Source: Apostichopus japonicus (lineage: Eukaryota; Echinodermata; Holothuroidea; Aspidochirotida; Stichopodidae). From it: a stretch of DNA of 64,000 nucleotides. Position numbers and translations under genes: made by a program. The stretch covers positions 29,010,398 to 29,074,397 of the forward strand of contig NC_092577.1 of assembly GCF_037975245.1 (NCBI RefSeq), given 5' to 3'. Position 1 is the first letter of the stretch. Every line of letters starts with the position of its first letter. Shown here piece after piece: positions 13,086-25,740 of the stretch. Below the pieces are notes generated by a model. The model did no database searches, was not told the DNA's origin, and saw only the letters and a program-made list of their open reading frames with translations.

Positions 13086-14046
13086 TGAATAATAGCAATA
13101 GTAATAATAATAATAATATTAATAACTTACATTTATATAGCGCTCAATACAGCGTTTCAAAGCGCTTTACAAGGTAGGAAAGAGACACAGAAAACCAAGG
13201 GAAATTGAATTTAGAAATCAAACAGAAATGTTTTAAGTTGTCTCTTGAAAATACAAAGGGAGGGAGAGTCACGAACGTGGAATGGGAGTTTATTCCAAAG
13301 AGAAGGTGCAGCGACAGAAAAGGCACGATCACCATAACGACTTCAGGTACGTGAACCAGGAGTTAATTGCAAATGCGCATGATAGGTTTAGCGAAGCGTA
13401 ACTGTAGTTGACCGACGCAAAGAAGTAAGCAGTTCAGTGGTATATTGAGGGGCAAGTCCGTTCATCACTTTGTAGGTGTGAGGTAGGATCTTAAACTGGA
13501 TGCGCTGAGAGATGGGAAGCCAATGCAATAAACGGAGTACAGGAGTGATGTGATCAAACTTTTTAGTGAGTACGACTAGGCGCGCAGCAGCGTTCTGAAT
13601 TCTCTGAATGGGGGTTTTATGAGAAACTGGCTAATTCACATACACACTGTTGCAGTAATCCAGATAAGAGGAAACAAAAGCGTGAACCAGTCGTTCAGTT
13701 GAGCCTTGATCTAGATACCTTCTGAGTTTACCGATTTTGTAAATACCATACGCAGCTGCTGAACGACAAGTGTCCTGAATATGTTTTCGCATATCGTGTT
13801 TATCGTCAAGCAAGACACCAAGATCTCGTTTATTTTCAGATGGAATTATGACATTTGTACCAACAGTAAGGTCAGATAGGAGTCGAATCTCTTAACTGGG
13901 AGGTGACGTGTATGACTTTGGTCTTTGAATCGTTAAGGAGGAAACTGTTGCAAGTGGACTATCGCTTGATGTCAGCGATACAATTGGAGAAACTGGTTAG
14001 ACATGTATCATAATCAAAGTGAATGTTTTCTAAGCTTTCAATATTC
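13086..14046 (-). pseudogene. CR1-like LINE 3' end (unit 1)
   Basis: A 5'-truncated, frameshifted minus-strand LINE. Translated pieces include LGVLLDDKHDMRKHI-type and SSYLDYCNSVYVN peptides, the conserved tail of CR1/Jockey-superfamily reverse transcriptases. Its right part (low coordinates) encodes the YGDRAFS-like C-terminal block and ends with a GCGCTATATAAATG-type 3' end plus an ATT-rich microsatellite tail (about 13090-13130). The 4.1-kb transposon of unit 2 sits in the equivalent copy; here the site is empty (about 14007-14011). Confidence 0.85.
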
Positions 14047-14159
14047 ACAACTTCCGACTGGCATCAAGCACCAGCCTTTGATGTGCCAAATATTTTGCTT
14101 CTTTGCTCAATCTATCTAACTTACTGCGTATTCAGTCTAATTTAGTCCTATAGGCTAAC

Positions 14160-14195
14160 TTGGGCCTAGGCTAACTTAGGCCTAGGCTACAACGT
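14160..14195. repeat. 16-bp minisatellite TAACTTAGGCCTAGGC, two copies
   Basis: Two copies here against three at 33050-33104 in unit 2, so the tract changed in copy number after the duplication. Confidence 0.75.
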
Positions 14196-14466
14196 GACGT
14201 TTTTTTTTCTTTTGTGAGGAGCGTTCTTTCTTCCTGGTCGTTATCAACATTAGACACATTCTCATCTTCCCTAACAATAAAATGGTAAAAACGCAGACGC
14301 AAGAGGCAGATCTCTATGAACTGATCGTTTTAAGCTTAGCATGAAAGGCAATGACGTAAATGACTACAAACTCGTAAAAACCGAGAAACTCCCAAAGGTA
14401 ACATTAAGTAACGATTATTCGACGAATAAAACAAACAAAATATGAACTGATTGCATTCTAAATTGC

Positions 14467-14472
14467 TTTATT
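14467..14472 (-). other. candidate polyadenylation signal AATAAA, paralogue 1
   Basis: AATAAA on the minus strand, 257 bp past the stop codon of hemopexin paralogue 1. It is conserved at 33772-33777 in unit 2, but other A-rich sites exist nearby. Confidence 0.4.
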
Positions 14473-14728
14473 CAGTTTTATCGCATGCATTTCCGATTTA
14501 AAATAAAACTGTCACGTTTGTCACTCTGCGAGGGTTACCTCTGAATAGCTACTATGACAGCCTTATACAATCAGAAGATAAGACTAAGTTAAAGGAAATG
14601 TCTCCAGAGTAGTGAATTAACCAGGTGCAATTAATATTACATGCATTATTTACCAAGCAGAGAGTAATTCAATATCTTATAGATCACGTAACATGTAGAT
14701 TTAATATGATTTCCACAGTAGAATTCAT

Positions 14729-15018
14729 TTAGAGACATGCGTTTGAGAAGCATTTGTTCCACATCGGAACTGTTGGTCCGTTGGTTGGACATCCCAACCA
14801 ATGCTTTGTAGTCCACAATGGATAGCCAGAATCAACTCTATCATTAGCATCGTCATAACGCCAGTAGAGTTCGTCCTTGAAGAAGTACGTGCGACCATTG
14901 CTCCATTGAAAGGCAGCATCTACAGTACCTTGATTGTAACCCGGCCAATGTGTGTTAGTATCTAAGTTACCTTCTTCTGTCCTGTCGAGGTCAACAAGGT
15001 AACGCCAATACTTTGTAC
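14729..15018 (-). CDS. paralogue 1 exon 4 (blades 3-4 and Cys tail)
   Basis: 290 nt from a TTTCTACAG acceptor to a TAA stop. Encodes GTKYWRYLVD, blade 4 with NGRTYFFKDELYWRY, the closing KHWLGC and a short tail WNKCFSNACL. The tail is missing in paralogue 2 because its Trp codon became TAG. Confidence 0.88.
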
Positions 15019-17740
15019 CTGTAGAAATAGTGAAGATAGAGAAACAAGGAAGCAGAAATTTACAGTGAGCGATAGGCTATCGATAATTATCATGTTTAAA
15101 GTAGTGTGGTATCTCCGCAAACAGTCAACTGCGAGTAGCCATACCATCGAGAATAGCACTGAATGAAACCCTTAAATGAGTTGGTTTGGTGGTCCAGAAA
15201 CAGGTCATGAAAACATTTACATAAACGAAACATCCATGCTACATTAAGACCCGGCGGATATAATGTATGAAATTTCGTTTGAAATTTCGATGCACTGAAG
15301 GAGCTACTGAGCTCACCTTTGAAGAAATATCCCTTGCCATTCCTTCCCCAAACGACGGCCGCGTCAATGTCGTCTGGTAGTCCTGGCCACCCATAAGCAA
15401 TTCTCATGGGGTAACCGTCATCTATTGTGGTTCCAAATGTACGCCAGTATTGACTTCCCTGTCAGAGATAAGAAAACTGGTATTTGAAAGTTGAAACTAG
15501 AGAGATTTTGAAATCTGTTGTTGAGAATGGTGATGTTTGTGCCCTTTATTTGTAATATGAACAGACCACTAACGATGATTTGAAGTGATATTTGACTTGT
15601 ATAGTATATAACAATAAATTTTTGAGTGAAACCAGTTGCAGAAATTTCACCCGCCAATGTGTGTTTAGTTTTAAAAACAAATTCACATCAGCTATTGCGA
15701 AATTGCACCGTCCCTTACACAAGGGTATAAAATCAACGAACATTCCGATAACATGCATAAGATAGGTGACATTCTTAAACTTAATTACTACTTAAAACAT
15801 GAACCGCAAATGCCATTACCTCATGTAGTAGACGGTGTCTCATCTATTCTAAGCGGTGTAGATATTAAACGAAAGACTCTCTCGCCCTTTTATTAAACTA
15901 CAGTATATCTTACAGGTTACAACTTACCTTAAAAAAGTAAGTTTTTCCATTAGGCCAGTAAACTGCAGCGTAGAGATTTGTTGGAAGACCGGGAAAGACC
16001 TCAAATATGGGTTTAGGATACCCATAGGCAACATCCGTGCCTGCGTAGTTCAACTGAATGACGAAGTCCCCCTTGAATGCGAACGTCCGTCCATCATAGA
16101 TTCTTGTTATTGCATCGAATTGTCCAGAAATACAAACATCTGTAAAAACAATGTTGAACATTATGTCTCAGTAATTACCTAAGTGTGTGTGTGTATGTAT
16201 GCCCATTGTATGTTGCATCATGACCCTACATGAAAGCTGCTATTCATTGACTGGATGTGACCTCAGCATTTTGTTATATATCAAGTTACATACAGTTCGA
16301 TGCCAGGGAAGACCACTGCAGATTGGATTGCCCTCAACAACTCATTAAATTTCCTCTAACTTGGTGAGGATACTCAAAACCATGTACATTGGGGAAGTAC
16401 ATTAGAATGTTATCGGTATTTTGATTTGCGACTAAAACTTTCGTACAAGTTTAAACTCAACCTAACATAACCTAGATGAACTTTTGCAGCTATTTATAAG
16501 TTTTTCTAAACTGACAAATGTATTTTTGTGTTTCCAAATTGCTACAATGGGCCTTGCTACGTTCTACGCCGCTAAACATGATTCTGAATAATGTGTTTAA
16601 TCATTTGTTTCAATAAGAATTCTGGTCAATTTTCGAACCTTTTGTGCCCCCAAAACAAAAAGAATAATAATAATAATAATGTGTACCAGTATTCCCGCAA
16701 TATATCATATATGCATGTAATTTATACTGCAATAATATCTACGTAGAGTATTTGTATAGACTTAACGTTTATACAGAATACACGAATGAGGACTAGTTGC
16801 AAATTGGTCATTCCAATAGCAGAACATTTCTGGTATCATTGAGACGGTTTGATTTTTAAAGAGCAACCGTTGAAAGGATACGAGCAATGTCTCCAAATTC
16901 AAATGATATCATTTCTAACTATGATCGAGAACAGTTCCGGGACGTTTTGTGTCTTGTAGAATCAAAATCAATTGTATTCAAAAAAGCACCGGCTGGAAAA
17001 GTAAGCTACTGGGATTTCAAAAGCTTTACTCGCATTTCAATACTTGCAATGCATGATAAACCACGAACCATAACACAGAAAAAAAAACATATTACGACCG
17101 TCCTTTCCCCCTTTGTTCATTTAATGCTGAATGTTGGGGCCGTAATTCTTTTCACCCGTGGAATTTATTGGCTGGAACAATGGCCACTATTATCAGGGCG
17201 AACCAATGAGGGTACCAATTGAAGATTTAATTCAGGGGTCCTCTAGACGAGGACACGGTTCAGAATCGAAGTCCACTAGAGCTCTGTGGGATACTATATA
17301 CCTTTTCCAGAGTGTGCCATACTCGATAGATGCAAGGCGGAGCTATAACAGCTGCGCTACTTGGGGTTTGGTCAGTACCTGGTTACCTTTCTTCCAATGT
17401 TACTTTTGATCTTTTGTCGCTACCATGCTCTATTCGAGCGATAAAATCCATGAAAGCCAAGTATAACCACATTATATCAAACAAGAAACTATCTAAACTG
17501 TCAAGCATTGGACATTGTCGGAAAGGAATAGACTGAAGCAGACGTGTACAAAATCGCCAGTACTTTAACCTTACAAAATCTGTAGTTCGATTTAAAATTG
17601 AAAGATTAGCTCCAAGCTACGCATATAGCTTCCCATAATATAACATAAAAATAAGACTTACCAGATGCAACTGTGTATGATGGTGCTACGAGCAGGACCA
17701 CAAGAAGGAGCGTCCCGCTTCTGTGTTGACGTTGGATCAT
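14729..17740 (-). CDS. secreted four-bladed hemopexin-repeat protein, paralogue 1 (4 exons, 240 aa)
   Basis: My splice model is 17740-17662, 16139-15928, 15458-15317 and 15018-14729, with GT-AG introns in phases 1, 0 and 1. The product starts with a signal peptide (residues 1-26, hydrophobic core LLLVVLLVA). It continues with four hemopexin blades (about 34-79, 82-128, 128-175 and 176-221), each with an aspartate/alanine start and, in blades 2-4, a YFFK..YWR-type strand. C29 ahead of blade 1 and C221 closing blade 4 are placed like the propeller-closing disulfide of matrix metalloproteinase hemopexin domains. There is no protease domain, so this is a stand-alone propeller, probably extracellular and ligand-binding. 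The tail adds C234 and C239. The ligand is unknown; no stop or frameshift interrupts it. Confidence 0.88.
15317..15458 (-). CDS. paralogue 1 exon 3 (end of blade 2, start of blade 3)
   Basis: 142 nt, acceptor CTGACAG, donor G|GTGAGC. Encodes GSQYWRTFGT through NGKGYFFK. All 16 nucleotide differences from paralogue 2 fall in 10 codons that change the amino acid; I count no silent-only codon. Confidence 0.88.
15928..16139 (-). CDS. paralogue 1 exon 2 (blade 1 and start of blade 2)
   Basis: 212 nt after a TTTTTACAG acceptor, ending AAG|GTAAGT. It encodes CISGQFDAIT through NGKTYFFK. This is the fastest-changing exon between paralogues: 27 nucleotide differences, with 17 of 71 codons changed in amino acid and only two silent changes (hand count). 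Confidence 0.88.
16140..17661 (-). other. intron 1 of paralogue 1 (1.5 kb)
   Basis: Contains a short TAA microsatellite (about 16663-16680) and plus-strand open frames at 16887-17222 and 17158-17409 that I do not recognise. The second frame is longer (134 codons) and still open in unit 2 (46843-47247), but it is antisense in an intron and lacks known motifs. At about 16540 unit 2 carries a 9-kb insertion. Confidence 0.7.
17662..17740 (-). CDS. paralogue 1 exon 1 (signal peptide)
   Basis: Starts at the ATG whose complement is 17738-17740 and encodes MIQRQHRSG, then the hydrophobic core and a small-residue cleavage region (SYTVAS). The donor is G|GTAAGT. The remaining base joins exon 2 in phase 1. 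Confidence 0.85.
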
Positions 17741-17807
17741 GATGTGCAGCGCGTATGTTATCTGTCGTCTCAAAATTGAAACTAAATAATCCTCATTCCA
17801 TTTTTAA

Positions 17808-17814
17808 TTATATA
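17808..17814 (-). promoter_or_regulatory. TATA box of paralogue 1
   Basis: TATATAA on the minus strand, 68 bp ahead of the start codon. Unit 2 has TATAAAA at the matching place (about 47516-47522). The position suits a short 5' UTR, but the start site is inferred. Confidence 0.5.
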
Positions 17815-17852
17815 GGTGTCTGCATCAACCTGATTACAATCGAAGCAAAACT

Positions 17853-18084
17853 ACGGAGAGCCAAACGTTCCATAAATGTCACAAGTTTCAAGTTTTCGAC
17901 ATGCTTATGTTGAATTTGACATGTTGATGGATGTAAAGACATATTGTACTTTGTATTTCTTTTTCGACATGTTCATATGGAATTGTAAAATGTTGACGCC
18001 GAATTGGACATATATATATATATATATATTAACTTTGACACTTCACTTTCTTTTTCGACATTTACGGAACGTTTGGCTCTCCGT
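17853..18084. mobile_element. 232-bp MITE just upstream of the paralogue 1 promoter
   Basis: Terminal inverted repeats of 28 bp begin ACGGAGAGCCAAACGTTCC; the two ends (17853-17880 and 18057-18084) differ at one base. CAAAACT abuts both sides (17846-17852 and 18086-18092), consistent with an 8-bp hAT-like TSD with one mismatch. The inside is AT-rich with repeated GACATGTT-type words and a TA microsatellite. It is present in unit 2 too, so it predates the duplication. Confidence 0.75.
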
Positions 18085-18254
18085 ACAAAACTATAGACTA
18101 TAATATCGCATGATGTCAAGGTTGTACAAAGAAGATGTTGGTCACTTCTCCCTGATCTAACCAGGGACCTGGCATTTACGCAGTTGTGGTTTTTCTGCTA
18201 CTTGAGTCATTAGTCATAGCTAAAGTAACGAGAGGAATTCAATCCACACAAATT

Positions 18255-18960
18255 TGTATGTGCGTATGTATGTATATTTGTATGTATGTATGTGTGTGTG
18301 ACGGCTAGCTTGTAAACACGATATCTCAACCAACACAAGATTAATCAAGGTCGTACTTGGTAGGTACATGTATATGTGCCCTACTGTTTTTGAACCCATC
18401 TCATGAATATTAATGAGTGGGCTGGGCTTAATAGAAAATTCATATAATGCCAATATCTCTACAAGCGTATATCCGATTTAATTCATTCTTGGTATGTGAT
18501 GTAACTACATTGTAAGTACATGTTCTCTGCAACATCAAGTTAACTTTATTAATTGTAATAGCTGGGTGGGGCTTAAAGGGAGATTGTCAAAAACGCCTGT
18601 AAACACGATATCTCAGCAACCACAAAGTTCAATCAATGTGATACGTACGAGATTGATGCCCCATGATGAGTACATGTGCCATTTTGTTCTTGGTGCCCAT
18701 CTAATGAATATTAATGAGTGGGCGGGGTAAACGTAATGTTTGGTTCATACTGGTATGTTACATAATAAACACGCCTCCGACTTTATGCCATTTATATTCC
18801 TCAAATTGCAAGAAATTGCTATTAAACTAAAGACAAGCACCAAATGTTCCATGATTTTCATCCTTGGCATCAACCGTGTTTTTTGTGTGTGCATATCATG
18901 AATATAAATCAGTAAACATGAAAACCCTTAAACAAATGTCTCTGAAATTGTATGTCTAAT
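18255..18960. repeat. GT-rich tract and two TGTAAACACGATATCTCA repeat units
   Basis: A TATG/TGTG microsatellite (about 18257-18300) leads into two diverged units about 290 bp apart. Each has TGTAAACACGATATCTCA (18309 and 18599) and, about 100 bp later, ATGAATATTAATGAGTGGGC. Related to 3230-3480 and 48520-49060. Confidence 0.65.
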
Positions 18961-21350
18961 TAGCTTCATACATAAACTTGGAAAATACACTGTGAGTACA
19001 TAGATTTATTGCTTATAAAACCATAACATTCGACCAAATTAATATTCCAGCATGTATCTTTTGTCTTTATACTATGTCACTAAATAGACTTTGTCAACAT
19101 GATAACTGATTCCTGGTATACCTTCCTTCATATGTTGCCGCATTAATCAATACAGATTACCCTCTTTATTGTGGTGTGGACAAGGTCATGTATATTAACT
19201 TATATGGCTTACCACTACACTATCAATATGTTTAGGCATCGTAACCACTAAACGTATTCGTTGTATGGTTAATGATATATGCAATCTTTCATGTTTTGTC
19301 GTAAATTTGCAAGCAGTTCTTCTTGGACATTTTCAATAATACTGTGCAATTTTTTCTCTTAACGCTCATTTTGAAGTTATCGAAGATAAAGGTTGACCTA
19401 TATTGCAGATTTACAATTATAACAGATTGTGAGAAACAGCCGAGTATCGAATAAGTACTTGTCATCGGATTAGAAATATAAGTTTGAACCTTTTGTGTTT
19501 TCTTTGTTTTTTTAACTAATATTGTAAAATGTTGTTACGTAAGTAACGTCAGTAAGTGCAACCCCTGAAAATCCTTTACCCATGTATGATTTTCATATAA
19601 GTGTTCATTTACTGGTAAAGATTCTCGAAATCCTTCTTGATTATTTTTCTTCAAATTGATTTTCTTCCACATTACCATCACTAAAGCTATATATGAAGTA
19701 TTCATTCATTTTGTCTTGTAAGTGTTATAATGCTGTAAAATTATGGTAATTTAACACTTTCAAAGGAAAGTATAAACAGTACTGTCAATCATTTTATAAT
19801 TTTGTGAAACACGACACAAATTGTCTTCACCTCATTGTAAATTTTTCGATGTTTCTCAACAGCTATCAGTGCTTCCTTGAATCACTCGGGTAGGGGTGGG
19901 GGGAGGACAGGTGAAAAGAAACCCTGACAGGAGAGAAGAAGAAATTCAAACGAACCCTGTCCTGGGAAAGAGAAGGCTTCAGATTGCCATATTTGAGCGT
20001 CGAGAGGACGGTGCCATATCAAAGAAAATTGTCCCCCAAAAACTCAACAAAAAGGCCATGGTTTGGCTTGGTTCAATGTGGACTCTCCTTTGGGAGCTAT
20101 ACCGCTATGAATTGCTGCACCTCGGCTCTCTTGCTCCTTGCTATACGCAACTGACTGGCAATAATGAAGTCTCTAACCTTTATCTGCAGAGAGAAAAACA
20201 AACATTTTAAAATTGCTGAAACTGTTCGGATGAGTGCAGAAGCTTTGATGCATAACATCCCCACTGAAAGGGGGAAAAACTTAAATAGAAGCACATATCA
20301 TTTCTATACTCCTTGGGTTTTGTAGGCCTCTAGTAAGTACCAATGACTTGAACGAACGTTAAGTCCCATTCCAACATTGTCCTCTGAGTTGGTATGAACC
20401 ATCCAACCAAACCTATTTCTTTGCGTCTCGTCACTGTTATAAACCCTATACCCCCATTGTCATGGCGCAACACCTGCCCCGGTGCCCCTACCCAATGACT
20501 TAGCCTCGTTTTATAGGTCTACTGTATATACCCCAACTATAGCACGCTATCATAAAAAAGTTTCTTGAGATTACGTAATCGACCTGCCTTGGTCGTTAAA
20601 TGGCCTCTTTTTACCAATTAGTCTGCAGCGCCTGCCGCATACTTTTTCTTGTATGAGGGTCTTTGTGTAAATGCTGTATGATTAACTACACTGTAGACAT
20701 GAACATTTTTCCACACAACAGTGTTGTCACAAGGAGCCTAATTGTGTTAAGAAACTATGCAGGCTAATTGTACAGCCTGAGGTCGATTTACGACCGCGGC
20801 AGTTCGATTCCGTAATCACAAAACTTTCTTAGCTATAGCGTGTTATAATTGGAGCCAATAAAGCAGATCTTTAATCCAACAAATTGTATGATCCTTATTC
20901 TCCTAAGGCAGTGCTGGTAGTCGAGAAACCAAGCGTACGTATTAATTACCCTCCCATGAAAATATGCTGGGCGGAATCTGAAAACCATTTGAGACCATTT
21001 GATATGTCGGTTTATCTCCTAGTTGCTTTTCCGCAACGAAGCGCTTATAATGGGTGAAGGAACGACGATGTCAATACTTTCCAAGCATGCAACCGAACAC
21101 TGCAGTCCACCTCAATTTTTCTTTTAAAATGTTGCCTTCCCATTTCCAAAAATCCATAAAATACAACTAGCCTGGACACTCAGAATGAAAAGACATCATT
21201 TTACTCACGGTGCGCTTTTTGAGTCACTCATTTTGTGCTCCTCGCATTCACCGCATCATGCGTTTTTCTCGGCATTTACTGTTTCTGCTTTACTGTCATC
21301 GATGCGACTGTCCGTTCTAGCAACATGTTCAACTTGGGCCTGTCCTGCAG
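18961..21350. other. array spacer, no gene seen
   Basis: Matches 49060-54200 of unit 2 with insertions removed. From about 19976 the two units become nearly identical. A plus-strand frame at 19896-20210 has a counterpart at 52795-53064, but identity there is so high at DNA level that its openness says little, and I recognise no domain. Confidence 0.5.
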
Positions 21351-21355
21351 CACCA

Positions 21356-24290
21356 GGTGAAAGAGGTTATTCAACAATATGCTGCTACCCCCTATAATCC
21401 AGAGCGAATCTCTGATATCCATCCTCGTGATTTGAATTTCCTTATCAGTGAGAACTTATTTTTCGACGCTCTTTTATTAGAGATACGGGGGAAATCAATT
21501 TCATACTCTTCATTTAAGAAAAAGGAAGGTAGTCGCAGGGAATCTCACCTTTTGACCGAATTGAAAATCTTGAGCGCCATCATTACACTTTTGATCTGAA
21601 TCATCTTGAGATTCTCAAAGACAAAAATAAAGAGCTTGAATCTTTGCGTTAAACAAAGATGGAGGGGGCCATGTTGCGGTCCATGGTCAAATTGTTAGAA
21701 ACTGGTGAAAAGCCCTCCTCGTATTTCTTGAGTTTAGAGAAAAGAAATTGTGCAATAAAACGATTCAAACAATTACTGGATCGGATGGTATTTGTAAATT
21801 TACCAACAAGGCCATTTTAGATGAAACTTACCCATGATGTTATGTTACAAGACTTTGTAAAAACTGATCATTTTACTTGTTTACATGATGAACAAAGTGA
21901 GGGTCTTGATGGCCCAATTCAGCACGAGGAACTTCTAAGTGCCCTCAAAAAGATGAGTAATAATAAGAGTCCTGGTTTAGATGGTTATACTGTAGAATTC
22001 TATAAAGTGTTTTTTAACGATCTCTCGGGGTTTTTATTAAGGTCACTAAATGAATCCTATGATATTGGTTGTCTTTCAATCACATATATAGACGTGGTTA
22101 AATTACATTGCTTCCAAAATGGGCAAAAGCCACGCAATCTCTTAAAAAACCGGCGTCCAATCTCTCTCCTTAATGTATCCTACAAGCTTGCATCATCATG
22201 TATTGCCAACAGGTTAAAGCATGGTTTACCTCATTTGATTAGTTCGGATCAGTCAGGGTTTATGACAGGTAGATTCATTGGGGAGAATATAAGACAGGTT
22301 TACGATATTATGAGTTACACTGAGTTAAATAATATTCCAGGTTCTTACTCTTAATCGATTTTGAAAAAAAGCATTCGACTCAGTTTCACATGAATTTATT
22401 TTCAAAACGCTAGATAATTTTGGGGAAGGCTTTAAAAGATGGATCTCAGTTTTTTACAAAATTGCATCTTCAGTCTTAGTCAATGGCACATGACCCGATT
22501 TTTTTTATATTAAATCGGGATGCCATTAAGGGGATGGTGTTTCACCTTATATTTTTCTTCTGTGTTCTCAGATTTTAAACATTGCCATTAAGTGATATTA
22601 AGGGTATTATCATAGGTGATATGGAATATAAAGTTTTACAATATGCTGATGACACAACTATTATTTTAGATGGCACTGAAAATTCTCTTTCACAAACTTT
22701 CAAGCTTCTGGAAAAATTCCATAATATATCTGGTTTGAAAATTAACATATAAAACTAGTGCTGTTTGGATAGGATAAAAAAAAGTAGTAATGATGTTTTA
22801 TGTAAGAATTATAACTTATCTTGGGTTGGAGAAAATATATTCAGTTATCTTGGGGCAACATTTTGTACACAATTGGATGTTATTGTGAATGTAAATTATG
22901 TTACTATTATGCAAGCTATTACAAAACAAATTCACCAGTGGTCAAAGAGGTTTCTGATAGTTTTAGGTAGAATAGTTGTGGTTAAATCTCTTTTGTTGCC
23001 AAAATTGAACCATCTCGCTCTTTTACTTCCAATCCCAAGTAAAGAAATAATCAAGTAGATTAATTCCAAGTTTTATAACTTTTTTATGGGGAGGTAAAGT
23101 AGGTAGGATCAGTAGAAATTAAATGGCGCTTCCTGTTACAAAAGAGGGGGGGGGGTGCTGGCATGATCCAATTTGAACTTTTCGATAAGGCACTTAAGAT
23201 TACTTGGATTCGTAGATAGCTTAAATATAACTTTTGACAGTAGGGTGTATAATTTATATAAATAAAGTGAATATTCCTTATTGTAATTTTGATTACTCTT
23301 CTGGTACTTAGGGAAAGAGTTATTAAAGAAAGTAAAGATATACCTTTTGGAAAAGTGTTTTTTTTTCAGCCTGAAAGAAATACACTGTTTCGCTCAACCC
23401 CAAAAATATTCAAGAGGTTTTAATTTCCAGTATTTGGCACAATGAAAAAATTAAGGTGGGTAATATATGCATTTTGTATAAAGATTGGCAAAGACATGGT
23501 ATATTATATGTTAACGATCTGATAAACTCTAAGGGTGAGTTCTTATCTGCTGATGATATTTATAAAAAAATAAGATGTTAGATCAAATTTTCTTCACTTG
23601 CATGGTATTAAAAAGGCAATAGAGAAATCCTTTTCTGGTCTATTAGGTCAGAGAAATAATTCTCTTGCACTCCCATTTCAAGGCTTCCATATAAAAACTG
23701 TTCCATTATGGATCCAAAAGGGTGTAAAAGGTTTTATAATATTTCATTAACAAATAGTAAGGTCCAATATAAATGTATTCACTTCTTTCTGATGTAGATT
23801 GGTATAAGGTGTGCTCATACAACTGGAAATGTATTTCTGACGTGAAGCTCCGTTGGTTCCAATTTCGTCTTCTTAACATAATTTTAGGGACAAATACTCT
23901 CATGGTTAAAATTGGCAAAACCAATGATCCATTGTGCACTTTTTGTGGTGTGGCAGATGAGAGTTTAATTCATTTATTTTAGGATTGCGGCTTCACCCAG
24001 AAAGGTTGGAGGCATTTTCAAAACTGGGTTCAATTCACACTGAATATCAATATTGCAGTTAGTAAAGAGCTTGTTCTGTTTTGAAATTATTTGTACAAAG
24101 ACTATGTGTTTAATAAATAACATCAGTCTGGTTCTGAATTTTTTTGATATCAGATGGCATAACTGGAAATCTTTATTTGAAGTTTAATGATTTATTGGTT
24201 GTTGTTGATAATATTGACTAATGATCATAAAGAATATGTTATTATGAATTGTACATTGTTGGACTCTTGATGGAATGCTAAAAAATATTT
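21356..24290 (+). pseudogene. L1/Tx1-like LINE, unit 1 copy, multiply broken
   Basis: Plus-strand pol relic. Pieces in order: the linker KQYAATPYNPER-type region (21357-21599); the RT start NNKSPGLDGYTVEFYK, then NRRPISLLNVSYK and SDQSGFMTGRFIGENIR (21821-22354); a broken motif-A region (about 22350-22500); the catalytic box QYADDTTIILDG (about 22636-22672); and a C-terminal zinc-binding segment with DPLCTFCGVADESLIHLF (23773-23982). Stops and frameshifts separate them. The endonuclease is missing: relative to unit 2 the sequence between 54200 and about 57830 is absent here. Confidence 0.9.
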
Positions 24291-24326
24291 TTTTAAACGG
24301 GGGCCCTGAGTTGGCCCCGTTTGAAG

Positions 24327-24357
24327 TCCTGAGAAAGGAGGGGGGGGGGGGGGGGGT
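24327..24357. repeat. G-homopolymer downstream of the LINE
   Basis: A long G run after GAGAAAGGA, shorter at the unit 2 equivalent (about 60843-60853). It is followed by about 350 bp without a gene. Confidence 0.7.
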
Positions 24358-24745
24358 TGAAGTAGCACGATATATACTACTGTTAATTATATCTCAAAGC
24401 CATGTAGGCTACACTATTTACAAGAGGAGAGGTAATTGTTCTAATACCTGTACAATATATAAATGAAATGAGGAGAAGATGGCAAGTATTACTAGCCAAG
24501 GCCTGTGACTTTTAGGCCTGTGATGACGAGATACTGATTTAAATGTCTTTCCCGCCGTCCTCAGAATGAATTCAGAGTTAATTGTCATAGAAAGAAGACA
24601 AACGGTATCTTGTTAGATGTTACTCTCACCAATCGGCATTGGAGAGTAAACAAGGTATTTCTGTTTATGAATGATAACTGTTCGCACTCAAATTTAATGC
24701 ACACATTAACTATATACTGTTGTTCGGCTGGGCTGTTTACCTACC

Positions 24746-24855
24746 AATCGTGAGCGGAGGCTGTTCCTTGTTACTCCACCATTCGACTTATATCTGAACC
24801 AATCGTGAGCGGAGGCTGTTCCTTGTTACTCCACCATTCGCCTTATATCTGACCA
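24746..24855. repeat. 55-bp tandem duplication
   Basis: Two head-to-tail copies beginning ACCAATCGTGAGCGGAGG, differing at about one base. Also present at about 61241-61350 in unit 2. The following 24856-25527 holds no gene I can support; the minus-strand frame at 24973-25251 is unrecognised. Confidence 0.85.
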
Positions 24856-25740
24856 CACAGTCCATTATCAGAATTAAACATCTTACCATGTCTTCCACTT
24901 TTATTCCTATTAAAGAAGCCGTAGTTAGACTTTGATATCAAACTCCAAAAAAACCCTCTTAACCGTTTTCGACTATATTCTATTCTTGGATACTATTTTC
25001 TTTAAAAAAAACGTTCTGTATCTCTGCTCGTGATCCTCACTACGCTGACCAGAATTATTGATGTCTCCCATACACAAGTGAGCCTTGTGAAGTAAGATAC
25101 TTTTAAATTCCACCAGTTCAACAATTAACAACAGATATGGACTCGAAGTAAGTAGTGTGGTTGAAATGTTCACAGGTGATATTGAAGTAACCAAGTATAT
25201 TAAGTCCATTGATTCAAGTTCGGAGACTGCTAAATGGCTACTTGTTGACATTTTAGAATGAGAGTCAAAGTTAAGTAATTATAATTGTCCCACTCCGGTC
25301 CATTTCTTTATCTCAAATTTTAATTTAAAATTTTGATATACAAAATCGAAACATTTAAAAACAAATTATGCATTGTGTTATATGGTGTGCCCCGCTCTTG
25401 AAAGGTAATCAACTACGAGGAGGGGCCAAAATTTTATGTATGCAGTTGTCCAAATTTATAGACATTTTCAAGAGTTGAAATGGGTAACTTGCTGCCTTCA
25501 AACCGCTGGAGTTCAATCGGTCCATTGGTAAGACGCAGTGGTGGAGCGGAGCGTCCATACAGTCAGCATACAGTCAGGGGGTATAGATGCCCCCCCCCCC
25601 CTGACGGACTCAAATGACTGCTGGCGCCCTTTTCAGCATTTTACCACTTTTTACTTATTCGCGATTATTGACTTTTTTATTGCGCTCTCGTCTACCTATT
25701 GACATTTGTCACATTATCTGATAATTAGCAAGGCCCGGAA

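Noticed and set aside
14725-15407. Alternative frames over hemopexin exons 3 and 4
   Set aside because: They read through introns or in shifted frames; the spliced model with GT-AG sites and conserved phases explains the region.
19896-20210. Frame ending EVSNLYLQREKQTF shared with 52795-53064
   Set aside because: The DNA is about 99 percent identical between units, so shared openness is not evidence of coding, and the start codons lie in unrelated sequence (a transposon end in unit 2).
24973-25251. 92-codon minus-strand frame shared with 61472-61750
   Set aside because: Near-identical duplicated DNA, no recognisable domain and no splice context.
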